A stretch of 64,000 nt of DNA from Mytilus californianus (Eukaryota; Mollusca; Bivalvia; Mytilida; Mytilidae). Both the position numbers and the translations under genes were made by a program. The notes beneath the pieces were generated by a model. That model had not been told where the DNA came from. It saw only the letters and a list, made by a program, of their open reading frames with translations, and made no database searches. The stretch spans positions 94,741,285 to 94,805,284 of the forward strand of contig NW_026262734.1 of NCBI RefSeq assembly GCF_021869535.1, given 5' to 3'. This document shows, one piece after another, positions 1 through 27,840 of this stretch (position 1 is its first letter; every line of letters starts with the position of its first letter).

Positions 1-2013
1 TGTTTTGTTAATTTTTATAACCAACAATTCATAGATTTTCATTTTATAAACAACAAAATAAAATTTATTTAAAACATAAGGAAAAAAGTTTTAACACATC
101 ATAGCAAAACAAATACTTATCTTTATGAACTTTGTAAACTAGTAAATGTTTTGCTATGTAAATGAACAAAATCATTATTAATATCATTCAGGTATACACA
201 GTATATTTTAAAGGTTTATGTGATACTGTGAGCAAAAGTATGCAGAAAGTCTTCCATTATGCTATTGTGATACACAATATTATTGAACTGTGATCAGAAA
301 GAAAATTCAAGAATTTTTTTTTTCTAGGTTCACAGTTCAATATCGAATATTAATATCAAGAGTTCAGTTATGAAAATACTCTGAAATAACAGTGAAAACA
401 AAATAATAAATTAATATTGATATAATAACTACAACATAATATGTGAAATGGCAAGTTTGTGTTGACTATGGATGCATTAACAAAAATATTCAACAGCATG
501 ATATCCCATTCCATGTTGACTTCCATTTGCATGTTAATTATTGCATACACTGTAGATTTTTCAAGATTAAAAAAAAATAGTTTTCTCATCAGAAGTGAAC
601 ACATCAGAATTGACTTTACATTTAGAACAATCCTTGAACAAAATAACCATCACAGGATCATCAGTCTGATACATTTTAAACTCTTCAAAAGCTATAAATA
701 GATTGCAATTTTGTGTGTATTATATCACAAGTGTATCTGTAATACTTCACAATACCTGAAATTCAATAATAACCTTTTAATTTATATATTTCAAAACAAT
801 TTTATCTGATTTATAGTTTAATACAACAAAATGTGATTCCATTTTAATTTCAATTTTAATGTGAACAAACACAAACAATTTTAAATGAATGTCTGGTCTT
901 TTTACAAAGTATTAACACAGAATATGTTATAATAGAAGGCAGTGCTTATGACTAAATAAAAAAAGTAAGAAAGACAGTACAAGAAAAGGTGAAAGATGGA
1001 GCATTATGCATGAGACCTCAGTGTTTCGAAAATAAATCTACTTGTGGATTCTTGGATTTAAAATTTCGATAATTTTACAGAATAAAACAAATTGATCAAT
1101 TTGTACTTATCAAGTCAAATATGTGAAGTATCACTGTCATTGATATTTCTTCTTTAACTGAACTGATGTCAAAATTGATATCATTATCAATCACATTATC
1201 TGAATTATTTAGTTTTTGTCTTATAAAGAGAAAAATAACTCGGTTTATATTTTAACTTTTACTATTCATGACATCTGCCATCATGAACATGTATGATGTC
1301 AACCACTTCAATCATTCTTTTGTTACTATAAACTGCTTTGCCACTGGTGCTTCTATTATATAAGAACTATGAAATTAGAGAATTCCATGTTCATTCAAGT
1401 ATAGTTAAAAAGTATGTAATGTATATTTCCCAAATGTGCATTCCATCCAACCCAAGCTCTATGATCAAGAATATAGATATAATTTAACCTGTGACCAACA
1501 TCTATAATAATTATACATTAAAATTCTATTGAATCAAATTGATTAATTAAAAAAAATATTCTAAATAAATATGCATCTTATACTATTTCTTGTCTGAATA
1601 TGTGCCTTTAGCAACTGCAAATTTCTGTCCATTCCATCAGTTGCCATTTTTGTACATCTCCACAGCAACCATTAATTGAATTTATGTAATCATTCATATA
1701 ATTCAATAGTTTTTAAAAGACAACACTTGCACTGGAAGCGAGCATTTAAAGTGAAGAATGCATTCTGATCAACAGTAATACATTTGGATGATTGCACTGC
1801 AGAAAACCATGTCTGCACGAGCTGGTAAACATGTCAGCAATGTCAAGATGAAATAAGTTAGCAACGACACATCAATTGGTTAATGTTTCATGAAAACAAC
1901 GCAGAGCTGTAACTTCACAAACATCACATAATAATTGGCACGTTTAGTGCCCGAGTGGAACAGCTGGTTAATTGGTGTTGTCTCTAAAATTTGTAGACTA
2001 AATATTGGTGACG
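1..2013. other. Downstream flank / probable 3' UTR of LIS1
   Basis: This AT-rich stretch follows the LIS1 stop codon on the minus strand. No convincing coding region was seen; the only open frames are short and lack any recognisable domain. Part of it should be the LIS1 3' untranslated region, but I could not fix a polyadenylation site: a minus-strand AATAAA (TTTATT at 64-69) is one candidate, far from the stop. No clear repeat family was recognised. Confidence 0.5.
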
Positions 2014-17107
<15,094 letters not shown>

Positions 17108-17182
17108 GGTTGCTTAATGATAGTTCAACGTTTTCCCCTACTGTCTTTTGGTCACGGTAATGTCAGAACATCTTATTTTGAT
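17108..17182 (-). other. PAFAH1B1: Probable LIS1 5' UTR part of exon, with 2-codon uORF
   Basis: Bounded upstream by TTTTTCCAG, a plausible acceptor, so at least one more non-coding exon is expected upstream. It holds a minimal upstream reading frame ATG-TTC-TGA at 17163-17171, 55 bases before the LIS1 start. Confidence 0.5.
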
Positions 17183-17505
17183 CTGGAAAAATAATTAATA
17201 AAATTAATAAGAAAAATATGCTTCTGTACATAAACTACAGCTAAGGGAAATTCTATCAATCATTCCATTTCCACCAGCCCACCCTACACTGATAACTCCA
17301 ACCTGCCAAATTGATCAATCTACAAATCTGTTATGTCAGCAAATCTCCATCATGTCCATTTGATCTTTAAAATTCTAAAAAAAATTATAGCATGTTTGAT
17401 CTTTTATAAAACTTTACCTTTACCTATTACATGTATATACATAATCGAATAAATATTTAATTTTCTATATACCATGTATAACTGGTATCAAAGTAAACAC
17501 CAAAT

Positions 17506-18755
17506 CAGTGTTCTCCCCAGGCCCTTAAAGGACCGCGGGCCCGCGATGTATAATTTTCTACCGTGGTGGTATCGTTCTTGCCGCGATGTATAATTTTTCT
17601 CCGTGGTGCCAAAATTTTCGGTAAAAAAATCGTAAATCGGTAAAGTTTTAAACGACTTGTTAAACCTTTTCCGTGGGGTATAAAATTTCAGATGAAAATT
17701 GACCAGTTCAAACCAGTTCGAACAACTTGATTGTTTACACCACGTGATCGATTTACCTTTTGAGGTTAACCTTGATGATTGGATTTAATCGATGTACATG
17801 ATTCTTTTGTGTTTTAATTAATTAAGAGATCATAATTAATGATCAGACTTGTGAAGGACAAGCAGAAATTTGTTAATTAACTCTATTACTCCAGCCTTTG
17901 GTTATAAATAACTTGCGTATTTTAAACGTGTTGGAGTTACTTCCCCTGAATTAGCTTATTACAAATAATTGCTCCTAAAATATCATCTATCATTGAAAAT
18001 AGAAATAAAGTACAAATTGAATGCAAAATTATATAAGAATGTTACCTTAAGGATAAAAAATTTCTTTGAACATACCAACAAAAATATATTGCAAATTATT
18101 TTTGATAATCATACTTTTATTAATGCACAGACATATTATAATAAATAGGTAGTATTTTCAAATTGGTCACTGATGTCTTTCCAGTCTTTAAACACTGATT
18201 GGCACTCAGCTTGATATGATATGTGGGTGTACATATAGATGATATAAATTTACTCTACATGTCTATCTACCAAGTAACACAATAATGATTCTAATAATAA
18301 TTGTATTGTTGTTTAAAAGAATCATGTCTAAAGCTATGGAAAATAGTTTTTAATTTACTAGAGGTTCTGCATTAAAATTTAATCTTGTTTAAATTTAATT
18401 GTTATGGTGTAATCTAACAAAAATGGGGAAAGTGTAGTGTAACTACAAGTATCAGGACAAATTGGCTTGATCAAAATATAAAAAGTGACTTAAGTTTAAA
18501 GACTAATAATGCTTTCTTTTATTTATTCTTAAAAGAAATTAAAGTATACAAACTGTTTATTGATTTACTTCTTTTTTTACCAGTAATTTTTTGACCCAAA
18601 GTCTACATAACACAGTAAACAAAACAAAGACAAAAAGGTAATGACACAAAAACTAACAAGAAAAAAAAAGCAATGCAACGCGACACAGCATATTGTACAA
18701 ATCATTTTGACACGCGTTACCCTGGTGCTATCCAAAAATCCTGGGGAGAACACTG
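17506..18755. mobile_element. 1.25-kb DNA-transposon-like element, 16-bp perfect TIRs
   Basis: Ends are CAGTGTTCTCCCCAGG and its exact complement CCTGGGGAGAACACTG. CCAAAT occurs directly outside both ends (17500-17505 and 18756-18761), a probable 6-bp target duplication. Just inside the left end is the GC-rich palindrome CCGCGGGCCCGCG. No transposase was recognised, so it is non-autonomous. The CAGTG start recalls hAT elements, but those make 8-bp duplications, so the superfamily is left open. Confidence 0.8.
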
Positions 18756-18761
18756 CCAAAT

Positions 18762-21700
18762 ACTTTATACCTAAGTAGAAAGTCCTTGTCCATGGATTAA
18801 GATACATTTCCTTGTTCAGTTACCTAACTGATTTTCAAATTAATTGATTTTCATCATTGTTCATTGCAGTTAACATGGTTAACTTCAATTTATTACAAGA
18901 TCAATAATACATTTGCAATTCCAGTCCATGGCCATTGTAACTACATTGAATAGATTTCCACTGGGAGCTCATTCTATTAATAAAGAATGCATGCATATGA
19001 GATATTTGAAACTTTATTAAGCTTTGAATTAATACATAATCATCTCATCAAATTAACTATAGTCCAGCAATACTAAGGTATAGCAATATTGCTACACATT
19101 AGTAATTAACATATTGAATTGGTAAATGATCATATAAGACTACGAGTCTTGCATACATGATATAGTGATACAGTTGAGTAGAATTTGGAATAGAAGGAAA
19201 AGTTGCCTTCTTGATACCATGTATATTGTAGAATATTGTGGTTAGGGAAAATAAATATCCTGAATAATGGATTTATTTCATACAGGAGTGGACTCTATCT
19301 ACATGTTCCCTTTTTTTAAAATGCAATAGCCCATTGACATGATTTAACTGAGAAATTTTTCATCATACATTTAATTTTAAACATCATTTTTATACAGATC
19401 AGATCATAGTTAAGTGGAATTTTCATATCCGGTCTCCCTTCGTCAACTGCATATACAGATCCAGAATTTTAGCAGGCAGATTATCTGGCCCCTCGGGCAT
19501 GTCGGGACAAGTTGTCATGAAGTCCTATAAATACTTAAGAGTCCTTGAGCTCCTCACATGGGTCATTCATTAAGCTTATCCTCTCAACGGGATAAATGTT
19601 TCAAATTCTGAAAGCTGACATTCAGTTATCATGGTTATCAACATAAACATGATAAATACTGACGACTAAAATCTTTTCTTGAAATCATCGAAATCATGAC
19701 ACAAGGAAGATCAATATCATGAATATTACTGGTCTTGAGAATTATTTTGAAATTGGACATACATTTGTAGATCTGCAAACTATGGTTAAACTTGTTAATT
19801 AACGCCAAGTATTTCAAAATTTGAATGGGATAATCTGCTTCACCTGTATCTTACAATGCTGTAGTAAATTTCACTCATTTGAGGTGTGATAACTTGTTAA
19901 ATCAGGGTTTTTTTCTGGGCATTTTGAAAAGGACCCTGGGCAGTTTGGGGAATTTTTCACACGATTTTAAATGAAATTGGGAAAACCCAACAAATATACC
20001 ACATGTGAGTTTTAGTGTGTATAGTTTATTAGAAATTATCTTTTTTATTGAAAATATTTTAGTAAGAAACTACATGATTGCAATTTATAATTCTATTTTT
20101 CTGTCCTTTTTGTTTTTAAACTTGACGAGGCAAAATACTGTATCTCTTAACCCTTTCTTCAGACAGCTGCCGATCAGTCCCGGTTTACCGGAAGCCGAAT
20201 ACCTCTTTTACATTTCCTGCTAAAAACATTGGAAACACAAGTTATCTTTCTTGTTGAATACCCGGATGAAAGTGTAAACATGGTGCTTCCGTTTGTTGAA
20301 AACCGTGTCAAAATCAGATGAAATTTACGAATTTTACTAGAATTTGAAATAAGGAAACATTTTTTTTGAAAGAATATGCATATGGAAGAATTGAAGCCAG
20401 ACTAGTATACTTTTTTGACATAAAATGCCTTTTTATGTACAAAAACACTTGGAATGGACATTGTTCAGTGTAAGGAATTTGTACAACCTTGTTGAGTTTT
20501 TTAAACTATTGCTGTTTTGGGTTAAAAAATTACGATTTTGGGTCAAAAAGTCGAATTTCAACTCTCTAATGTCGAAAATTTGCAAATTTTGATTTTTTAT
20601 GAAGAAAAAATGATCAAAACATTAACAAAACTGTGTCCATGGTGTAAGTGAATAATATAAAGACATAAATAACTACAGACAATTTTTAATTGATATTTAA
20701 TATGAAGATCTCCCACTTGTGTCATAATAGCCAGAGAAGCCATCGTCTCAGAGAAGCTTCTGTCAGGCTGGCTATCGGTGAAAGGGCTAAAGCGCACTTG
20801 TGATAAGAATTTATCGTCTTTTTACACCTTCAAAGACAGCAAGTTAAAAATAATAAAATCAGGGATAGCCTAAAAAAGATTTTTCTTAATTGGCAAAGCT
20901 GGCTAACACTTTTCTAAATTCACTTGCATTTTGCCCTTCCAGGTTTTTCCGTCCCTTTAAAATTGAGAAGAAATCACATCCTAGATCTGTAGTTATGTGT
21001 TTACATTATAAAAACATCCGATATCAAATTGTTTTAGAGATAAAAAAAAGAAAAAGTAATGTCACATTTTATTGAATTTTGACATGAACATTTGTGAATA
21101 AAAATAACTTCCGAGTTTCAGAATTATAAACCCAGAATTAATTTAGCTTTATCCGCCTCCAGAATCTGATCCGATTTTGCATTTGTCTACATTTTTGGTT
21201 TATATATAACGGCCATTTGTCAAAGTTGTATTTTGTCAGTCGGATATGATTTTACTCGGTTTCACACATTAATTGTTATTGATTTTCGGCATAAAGCTAA
21301 AGGTTGAACAAAATGAGTATCGCTATCATGAATAATATAGGTGAAAAGGTAATTTAACAATTTTCCATTCAACGGGCAGATGTCCATACAATCTCATTTG
21401 TGAATTTTTCCTTCTGAAATTGGGAAAAATGTAAGGGTTGTGCCATAGGGAAAGGGTCCAAATACCAAACCCTGTGGAATGCTAGAAAAATCCATGAAAA
21501 TATTTCCCCAAAAAGAGCTCAACATTGTCATGATTTTTGCATAGGGATTTGTACTGAAAACAAAAACACCTCTGATCTTCGAATCCCTAAAGGAATTTGC
21601 TGAAATTCAAAAGATTTTTTGCAATGTAAATTCAAACTCCTATTCAGGTGAACAGTACCAACCAAACTGTTTGATGTATAAACTCTTGACACAAAATCCA

Positions 21701-22850
21701 TACACACACTTAAACAATAAATCCAAAAACCGGAGCTGCTATGACCTTAATCCACAGATATAATGTATCTGTTTTCAGCATTGTTACATATTATGGAGGC
21801 TGTACAGTTACATACATGTAGTTGTTTGCGTCCTTGTTCTATATACATGTATGGTCTCCTAAAGTTAATTTTATAAATTGGACATCTCAATATATTATTC
21901 ATGTTATCTATATACTATAGTATTGTACATGTATCATTCATACTGTAGGTGAAACATATGATATTGTAAGAACAGGGTGATTTCAAGAGCTGGCAAGCCC
22001 TAAATCTAGATCATGTGCGAAACATGTTAAACAAGTTTACCTTACGTCACATGAAATAATGCTTTGAACAACATAGTGCCATTACAAGAAGTATCAAGAT
22101 TCAAGAGACAAGTAGTGTCAAGTTAACCTTAGGATCAGGACAGGATATTCAAACATTCTCACTGTTCTTAAATCATATATAGCTATATCAAAATACATAT
22201 CCGACTGTAAAAACTGGATTAAAATGAAAGGTGCAAGCCTAAAGATTCACCTGACATTGTGGTTGACAAGCAGAACAAACATGAAAATTAAGTTTTGGCA
22301 TCATAATCAGAATAAAAAATCAAAACAAATGAACACTAAAACAACTGATAATCATGTGAGATTATCAGAAATGCATGAGTCTCATTTTCAATTACATCAA
22401 CAAAATTGGACACATTCATTAAGCATTACATCTTGAATAACTTTGGCTGTCTGCCTGAGGGATGGGTTGCAAAAATACACTCCACAACTGTCAAACTGTC
22501 ACCAGAAAGATAATGGTCAATTTATGTCCAACTTTGCATAAAAGGTCAAAACATAAATCATTTCACACTTACACACGTTATACTCTTACATGTAAAAAGT
22601 TATATGACATACGAAAGTATGTCTGAAATTTAATGAAATGTTAATTTTTGCATGAAGTCATTCATTGATTTATAATGTCACAGACCGCCATTATGAAGCT
22701 GTCTGCAATTCATTTTGAAAATACCGCACTAAAACAGCAATTATTCCAATTTAAATCTAAAATTTCTAGGTCATGCATTATTCCTCTCTTCAATTTTACC
22801 TGTAAACCATTTGAATATGTCTTAAATCAACGAAAATATTATCACTTGCA
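18762..22850. other. Intergenic AT-rich region without recognised genes
   Basis: No open frame here looks like a protein, and no RNA gene was recognised. TAACCCTTTC at about 20148 faces GAAAGGGCTAA at about 20787, which could be worn piggyBac-like ends. A CAGGGTTT at about 19903 and CAAACCCTG at about 21465 may be another decayed inverted pair; both are weak. Confidence 0.4.
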
Positions 22851-22854
22851 GGAC

Positions 22855-22960
22855 TCCACACGTAAATTCGTCCGAAAATTGTATGAATACGCATGCGCAT
22901 ACGGAAAACATACGGAAGTCGATGTACGAGACTTCCTCGGGATCCAATATGTCTGCGCCC
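22855..22960 (-). promoter_or_regulatory. Candidate LIS1 promoter with NRF1-like site
   Basis: TACGCATGCGCATACGG at 22888-22904 contains a near-consensus NRF1 palindrome (GCGCATGCGY on the minus strand) in an otherwise CpG-poor region, with several further CG dinucleotides around it. It lies upstream of LIS1 on the right strand for a non-coding first exon, for which a donor-like CAA/GTGATA stands near 22849. Placement is inferred; no transcript evidence is available. Confidence 0.3.
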
Positions 22961-23387
22961 ATGAAACGTTTTTTTTAATTTTTAGACGTTTTCTTACATT
23001 TTCATGCTGATATGAAATAACATTTCCCAGTATATTGTGGAAGTTGTTTATAATAGTTTTCTCAATCTTTTCATCGGTAAGTACATGATGGTGTTTAGTT
23101 ATTTTAATTATTTGTCGTCAAGTTGTGTCAGGGAAATTATTATAGAAGTTCTTTTTAATAAAAGTTTTATCTGTCATTCTGTTTATCATATTGTTTCCAA
23201 ATGGAAGAAATATTCTTGAATATTGTTTCCACCAGGAAAAATTAGGCTGAACAAGTGTGCGTTGACAAATTGAGTGCCTCAGTGGCCACATTCTGTATGT
23301 ATGTGCCTGTCCCAAGTCAGGAGCCTGTAATTCAGTGGTTGTTGTTTGTTTATGTGTTACATATTTGTTATTCGTTCATTTTTTGTA

Positions 23388-23577
23388 CATAAATTAGGCC
23401 GTTAGTTTTCTCGTTTGAATTGTTTTACATTGTCATTTCAGGGCCTTTTATAGCTGACAGTGCGGTATGGGCTTTGCTCATTGTTGAAAGCCGTACGGTG
23501 ACCTATAGTTGTTAATTTCTGTGTCATTTGGTCTCTTGTGGAGAGTTGTCTCATTGCCAATCATACCACATCTTCTT
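23388..23577 (-). repeat. Dispersed repeat (GTGGTATGATTGCCAATGAG family)
   Basis: A well-preserved minus-strand copy: TTTTCTCGTTTGAATTG, GGGCCTTTTATAGCTGACAG, TCATTGTTGAAAGCCGTACG, GAGTTGTCTCATTGCC and ATCATACCACATCTTC. The plus-strand copies at 26147 and 38363 are the complement. Non-coding. Confidence 0.8.
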
Positions 23578-24451
23578 TTTCATATTGTAGTAGCATGCTC
23601 AACTCAAGTGCAGGAGATTTTGTGCCATGTGTGTCTGTATATGTATTGATACACAGTGCAGGAACTGTTCGCGGTTTTCTTCGCACTGGTTATTTTCTGC
23701 TTGTCAACTATGCTCTAAGCATTGGGTAGTTAGAGCTAACAATGGTTGCTCGCATCAGAATAATGTGTCCTGCATGTCTGGGTTAAGAGCAAGACGTGTC
23801 CAAGGAACAGGTTAATCGTAATCAGACAGTAATCATAATCAGCTGGAATCAACACTCATGCAATTTTTAATACGAGGCAGGTTTTACCTGTGAAAGAGGA
23901 CAAAGTCCGTATAAATTATTTTTTGAATTCAAGCATATTTTCGCTACAGAATCTGTTGAAAAATAAATGAAAATACGGAAACATTTCTGATGTTGGTCCT
24001 GTTTATGGATTTTAGTTGTGACGTCATTTTCAATGTAAACAAAGCAAAGCATTAAGATACCAAGTCGGCTTGTTATTCTTATCAGATACTGAAATCTGAA
24101 GTTAATTGATCAGGTAAGTTTCCCAAGTGAGCACATTTTGTTTGCTATAAAATAGTATGTTGATCAAACTCCAGACTCATTTTTAAATGTAAGAAATTTA
24201 TGTTAATTGTTTAAATGGCATTTTTGTTCCGTATCCAAAAACAGCAAATTTGCTGGAAACAATATGATGCATCTTCCTATATTTTACTCAAAGTCCCGTG
24301 AAAAATGAGACCGGAAGAAAGAAAGAGATTTCTGCGCAAATGCAGGAAACTGAAAAAGTTAGAAAAAAAAACTCAACGATTTTGAGTTCATTAGTCATGT
24401 TAGTAATTTAATTTTTTTTTCTTCATTTTATTGATTTTCTTACTGTCAGTC

Positions 24452-25114
24452 AGGGGTACTACTTGTACAAAGAATTTTTATTTACTTGAAGAAGTAATAT
24501 TAAAATACTTAAGTAAGTAAATTTGTAGAATACTTATACATTCAAGTGTATTTTATTTACTTGTATAGATAAAAAAAAATTGGCTTAGTTATGTCCCTTA
24601 GACATTCAGATTTTTTTACTTATATAAGTGAAAACGTCATCCTATCTTCTTTCCTTGAATTCTTAGGACTTCTTTGCTCTAATAGAATTTTAAATTGTCT
24701 GTCCTTTGCACATGTCTTAACTAATCATTTAAGTGTAATTTCATGGACAATGAAAATCTAATTTGTCTGTTATCTTCAGAACGCTGCTCATTTACAAGCC
24801 CCCAAGGAGCAATTTTTGAAGGCCTTATGCGCAAATACTTAAGATCTTTGCGCAATCAGTTTCTTTGTTGAATTAATGAGATGAAACATTGAAATCTAAT
24901 AAAAAATTATGAGCTAACCTGGGAAAAATCATTAAAGGCATGTTTTTACATCTCAAAACTTGAGAATTTTTGTGGGATTGTAAAAAAAATTTACTTATAC
25001 AAGTGAATTTTTGAGAAAATTAAGGGGAGATTATTCAAACATTATAATTAACTTATATAAGTATATTTTTTTTACTCCAAGTGAATAAAGATTACTTGTA
25101 CACGTAGTACCCCT
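24452..25114. mobile_element. AT-rich palindromic MITE
   Basis: Ends AGGGGTACTACTTGTACAA and the near complement TTGTACACGTAGTACCCCT, extending about 40 bp inward with mismatches. Inside, the palindrome ACTTATAYAAGT or close variants recurs at least four times (about 24619, 24994, 25050 and near both ends). Non-coding; no clear target duplication. Confidence 0.65.
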
Positions 25115-25847
25115 AACTAACTGTAATTGGGGTCCCTATATTACAAGTAATCATAATTGAATCAATTACATTGCAAAAGTCAAGTGTAATCATGAATACC
25201 TTTTTATTACTTTTCATATCAATTTTAGAATCATACTGGAAGTTAAATTTTATGATCAAAATCAATGAACCCACTTTCTTTTTTTCAGTAATTTGTATAA
25301 ATTTTGTTTTCCATAAAAATAATAATCAATAACATGTGTTTTCTAACTATCCAATATATAAATTTTTCATGCAATCATATACATAATGAAAATAATAAAC
25401 TACATTAAAGAAAACCTAATTGATTATTGCAATTATAATGTAATACAATTTTATCTTATTACCCAAGATCACTTACTTTTGGTCATAAAATTTGAAGTAG
25501 TGATTAAGACATGTAAAAACATGTGAAAATCAATAATGCCCCTACCTACAATAGGCCTACTTGATGCCTAATTATGGTATGATGTTGTCGTCTACAGAAG
25601 AAGAAGAAGAGAAGACATGTGATATAAATGAGTATTTCTTTTACTGGTAAATCTTCAATGGAATAAAACGGAACAAAGATACAAGGCTTATAATTGAGTA
25701 CACGTCTATATATCATCCACACATGAGACATCAGTGGCTTGAACAAAACAGTTGCAAAATCAAATAAATAATGAAGCTGAAAGGCATTGAAAACTAAAAT
25801 TAAAAGAGGACGTTTAAAATCAAAAGCAATCTGTTACTCTAGTTTTT

Positions 25848-27840
25848 ATATGACCGCAAAATTTTGATGGCCGTGTAATGGTATGATGTTGTCGTCGTTG
25901 TCCAAAGACATTTGGTCTCCAGACAATAACTTGAGAATAAGTGTATGGATCTCTTGGAAATTGTACTACAAGGTTCGATACCACAATAGGAAGGTTGGGA
26001 TTTGGCCTAAAAAAAATAAATAGTATTTTTTTCAATGTCAATTGTTGCATCGCAACGATGCTGTCTTTCCTTTTTGTAATGTACGTTTTAATATTAGTAT
26101 ATGTTATATGTGTGCAAATGTGTCTATATACATGATATAGATATTAGAAGATGTGGTATGAGTGCCAATGAGACAACTCTCCATCCAAGTAAAATTTGTA
26201 AAAGTAAACCATTATAGGTCAAAGTACAGCCTTCGACACGGAGCCTTGGCTCACACCGAACATCAAGCTATAAAGGGCCCCAAAAATAACTAGCATGAAA
26301 CCATTCAAACGGGAAAACCAACGGTCTATTCTATATAAAAAACGAGAAACAAGAAACACTTATGAACCACATCAACAAACGACAACCACTGAACATCAGG
26401 TTCCTGACTTAGGACAGGTGCAAACAAATGCAGCAGGTTTAAACATGATAGTGGGCGCCCAACCATCCCCCTAATCCTGGGACAGTGGTGCAACAGAGCA
26501 ACACAATAACTGTATAAAACAATAAACAAACAATGCATATGATCAACAGCAACAAACAACAATCACTCAATTACAGGCTCCTGACTTGGGACAGGCACAT
26601 ATAGAATGTGGCGGGGTTCAACGTTTAAATAGCTCCAACCTTCACCCTACCTGAAACAATAGTGTAACATCACAACATGGAAAGACACACTATCAAATAT
26701 CAATTGAAATGGCTTAACCCAATCAAAAGACATATTAACAAAAACAAGTGAACATACATTGAACGAATAAATTTGATCTATGACACAATGTAAATACAAA
26801 ATTAATAAAACAAGGGGGTTAGATGTTTAACAATATCATGTCTATATTAAGAACAAAATTGAAACAAATTGTAAGTTCTTAATACTTTAATAATTATTAT
26901 TATAAACACAATACCATTGTCCTAACTGTTTAGTAATTAGAGCCAAAAACAAGTTTTTTTTTGTTTCAAAACAATAGCTTGTGTGAAAGTGTATGGATCC
27001 CTATAAAATTGTACCAAGAGGTTCCATACTTCAAAAAGAGGGTTGGATTGATTTTGAGGGTAATGTCCCAAACCATTTCGGAATTAGGGGCTAAAAAAAC
27101 CAAGGATTTTCTTGTTTCCGGACAATAACTTGAGTATATGTCTATGGATCTTTATGAAAATGTAACACAAGGTTCCATACCAAAAAAAGAAGGTTGAGAT
27201 AAATTTGGGGGGTTATCGCCTTAACCATTTTGGAAAAACAGGCCAAAAACAAAAACTTTTCTAATACTTTGTAAACATTGCTTACTAGTATTTCTTGACC
27301 AATTTCAATGGGGTTTAATTCAAAGTCTTAAATTCTTGAGATTCTTTAATATGCTGAATCTAACCATGTATTTAGATTTCTGGATTTTGGGCCCCGTTTT
27401 TGATTTTGTCCACATTAAGGCCCAAAGGGTCCAAAATTAAAATTAGTTTGATTTTATTAAAAATTGAATTCTTGGGTCTAACATGTATTTGGATTTTGGG
27501 CCCCATTATGAAATTGGTCGACATTAAGGTCCAAAGGGTCCAAAATTAAATTTGTTTGATTTCATTAAAAAATTGAATTATTGGGGTTCTTTGATATGCT
27601 GAAAATAACTATGTATAAAGATCTTGGATATTGGACCATAATAGGTAAATGTCCAATTTCAATTTTTTTAAGTTCTTAGACCACATACATTCTGTGTCAG
27701 AAACCTATGCTGTGTCAAATATTTAATCACAATTCAAATACAGAGCTGTATCAAGCTTGAATGTTGTGTCCATACTTGCCCCAACTGTTTTGGGTTTTAC
27801 GTCAGCGGTCATATGAAGCTGCGCTCTGCAAAGCATTTTA
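25848..27840 (+). mobile_element. HINE-like tandem-repeat element, family 1, copy C
   Basis: Begins after TTTTT with ATATGACCGCAAAATTTTG (hairpin with GGCCGTGT) and GTCGTCGTTGTCC. It carries diverged tandem units (GTGTATGGATC, GGTTCCATAC, TTTAGATTT, GGTCCAAAGGGTCCAAAATT) and ends GCGGTCATATGAAGCTGCGC then GCATTTTA/TT. It is older than the copies at 43-48 kb by its divergence and was itself invaded by a dispersed repeat at about 26147. Protein-coding capacity: none seen. Confidence 0.75.
26147..26360 (+). repeat. Dispersed repeat (GTGGTATGA family) inside family 1 copy C
   Basis: GATGTGGTATGAGTGCCAATG, GAGACAACTCTCCATCCAAG, CACGGAGCCTTGGCTCACAC and CATTCAAACGGGAAAACCAACG mark this copy. A tail of related repeat DNA continues to about 26700, with repeated CAGGTTCCTGACTTAGGACAG / CAGGCTCCTGACTTGGGACAG motifs. 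Confidence 0.7.

Noticed and set aside
20147..20792. TAACCCTTTC...GAAAGGGCTAA as piggyBac-like MITE ends
   Set aside because: Only about ten bases match, the right TTAA is altered, and no second copy is present in the window.
22675..23010. 111-residue plus-strand open frame
   Set aside because: No recognisable domain, composition of random AT-rich DNA, and it overlaps the candidate LIS1 promoter on the other strand.
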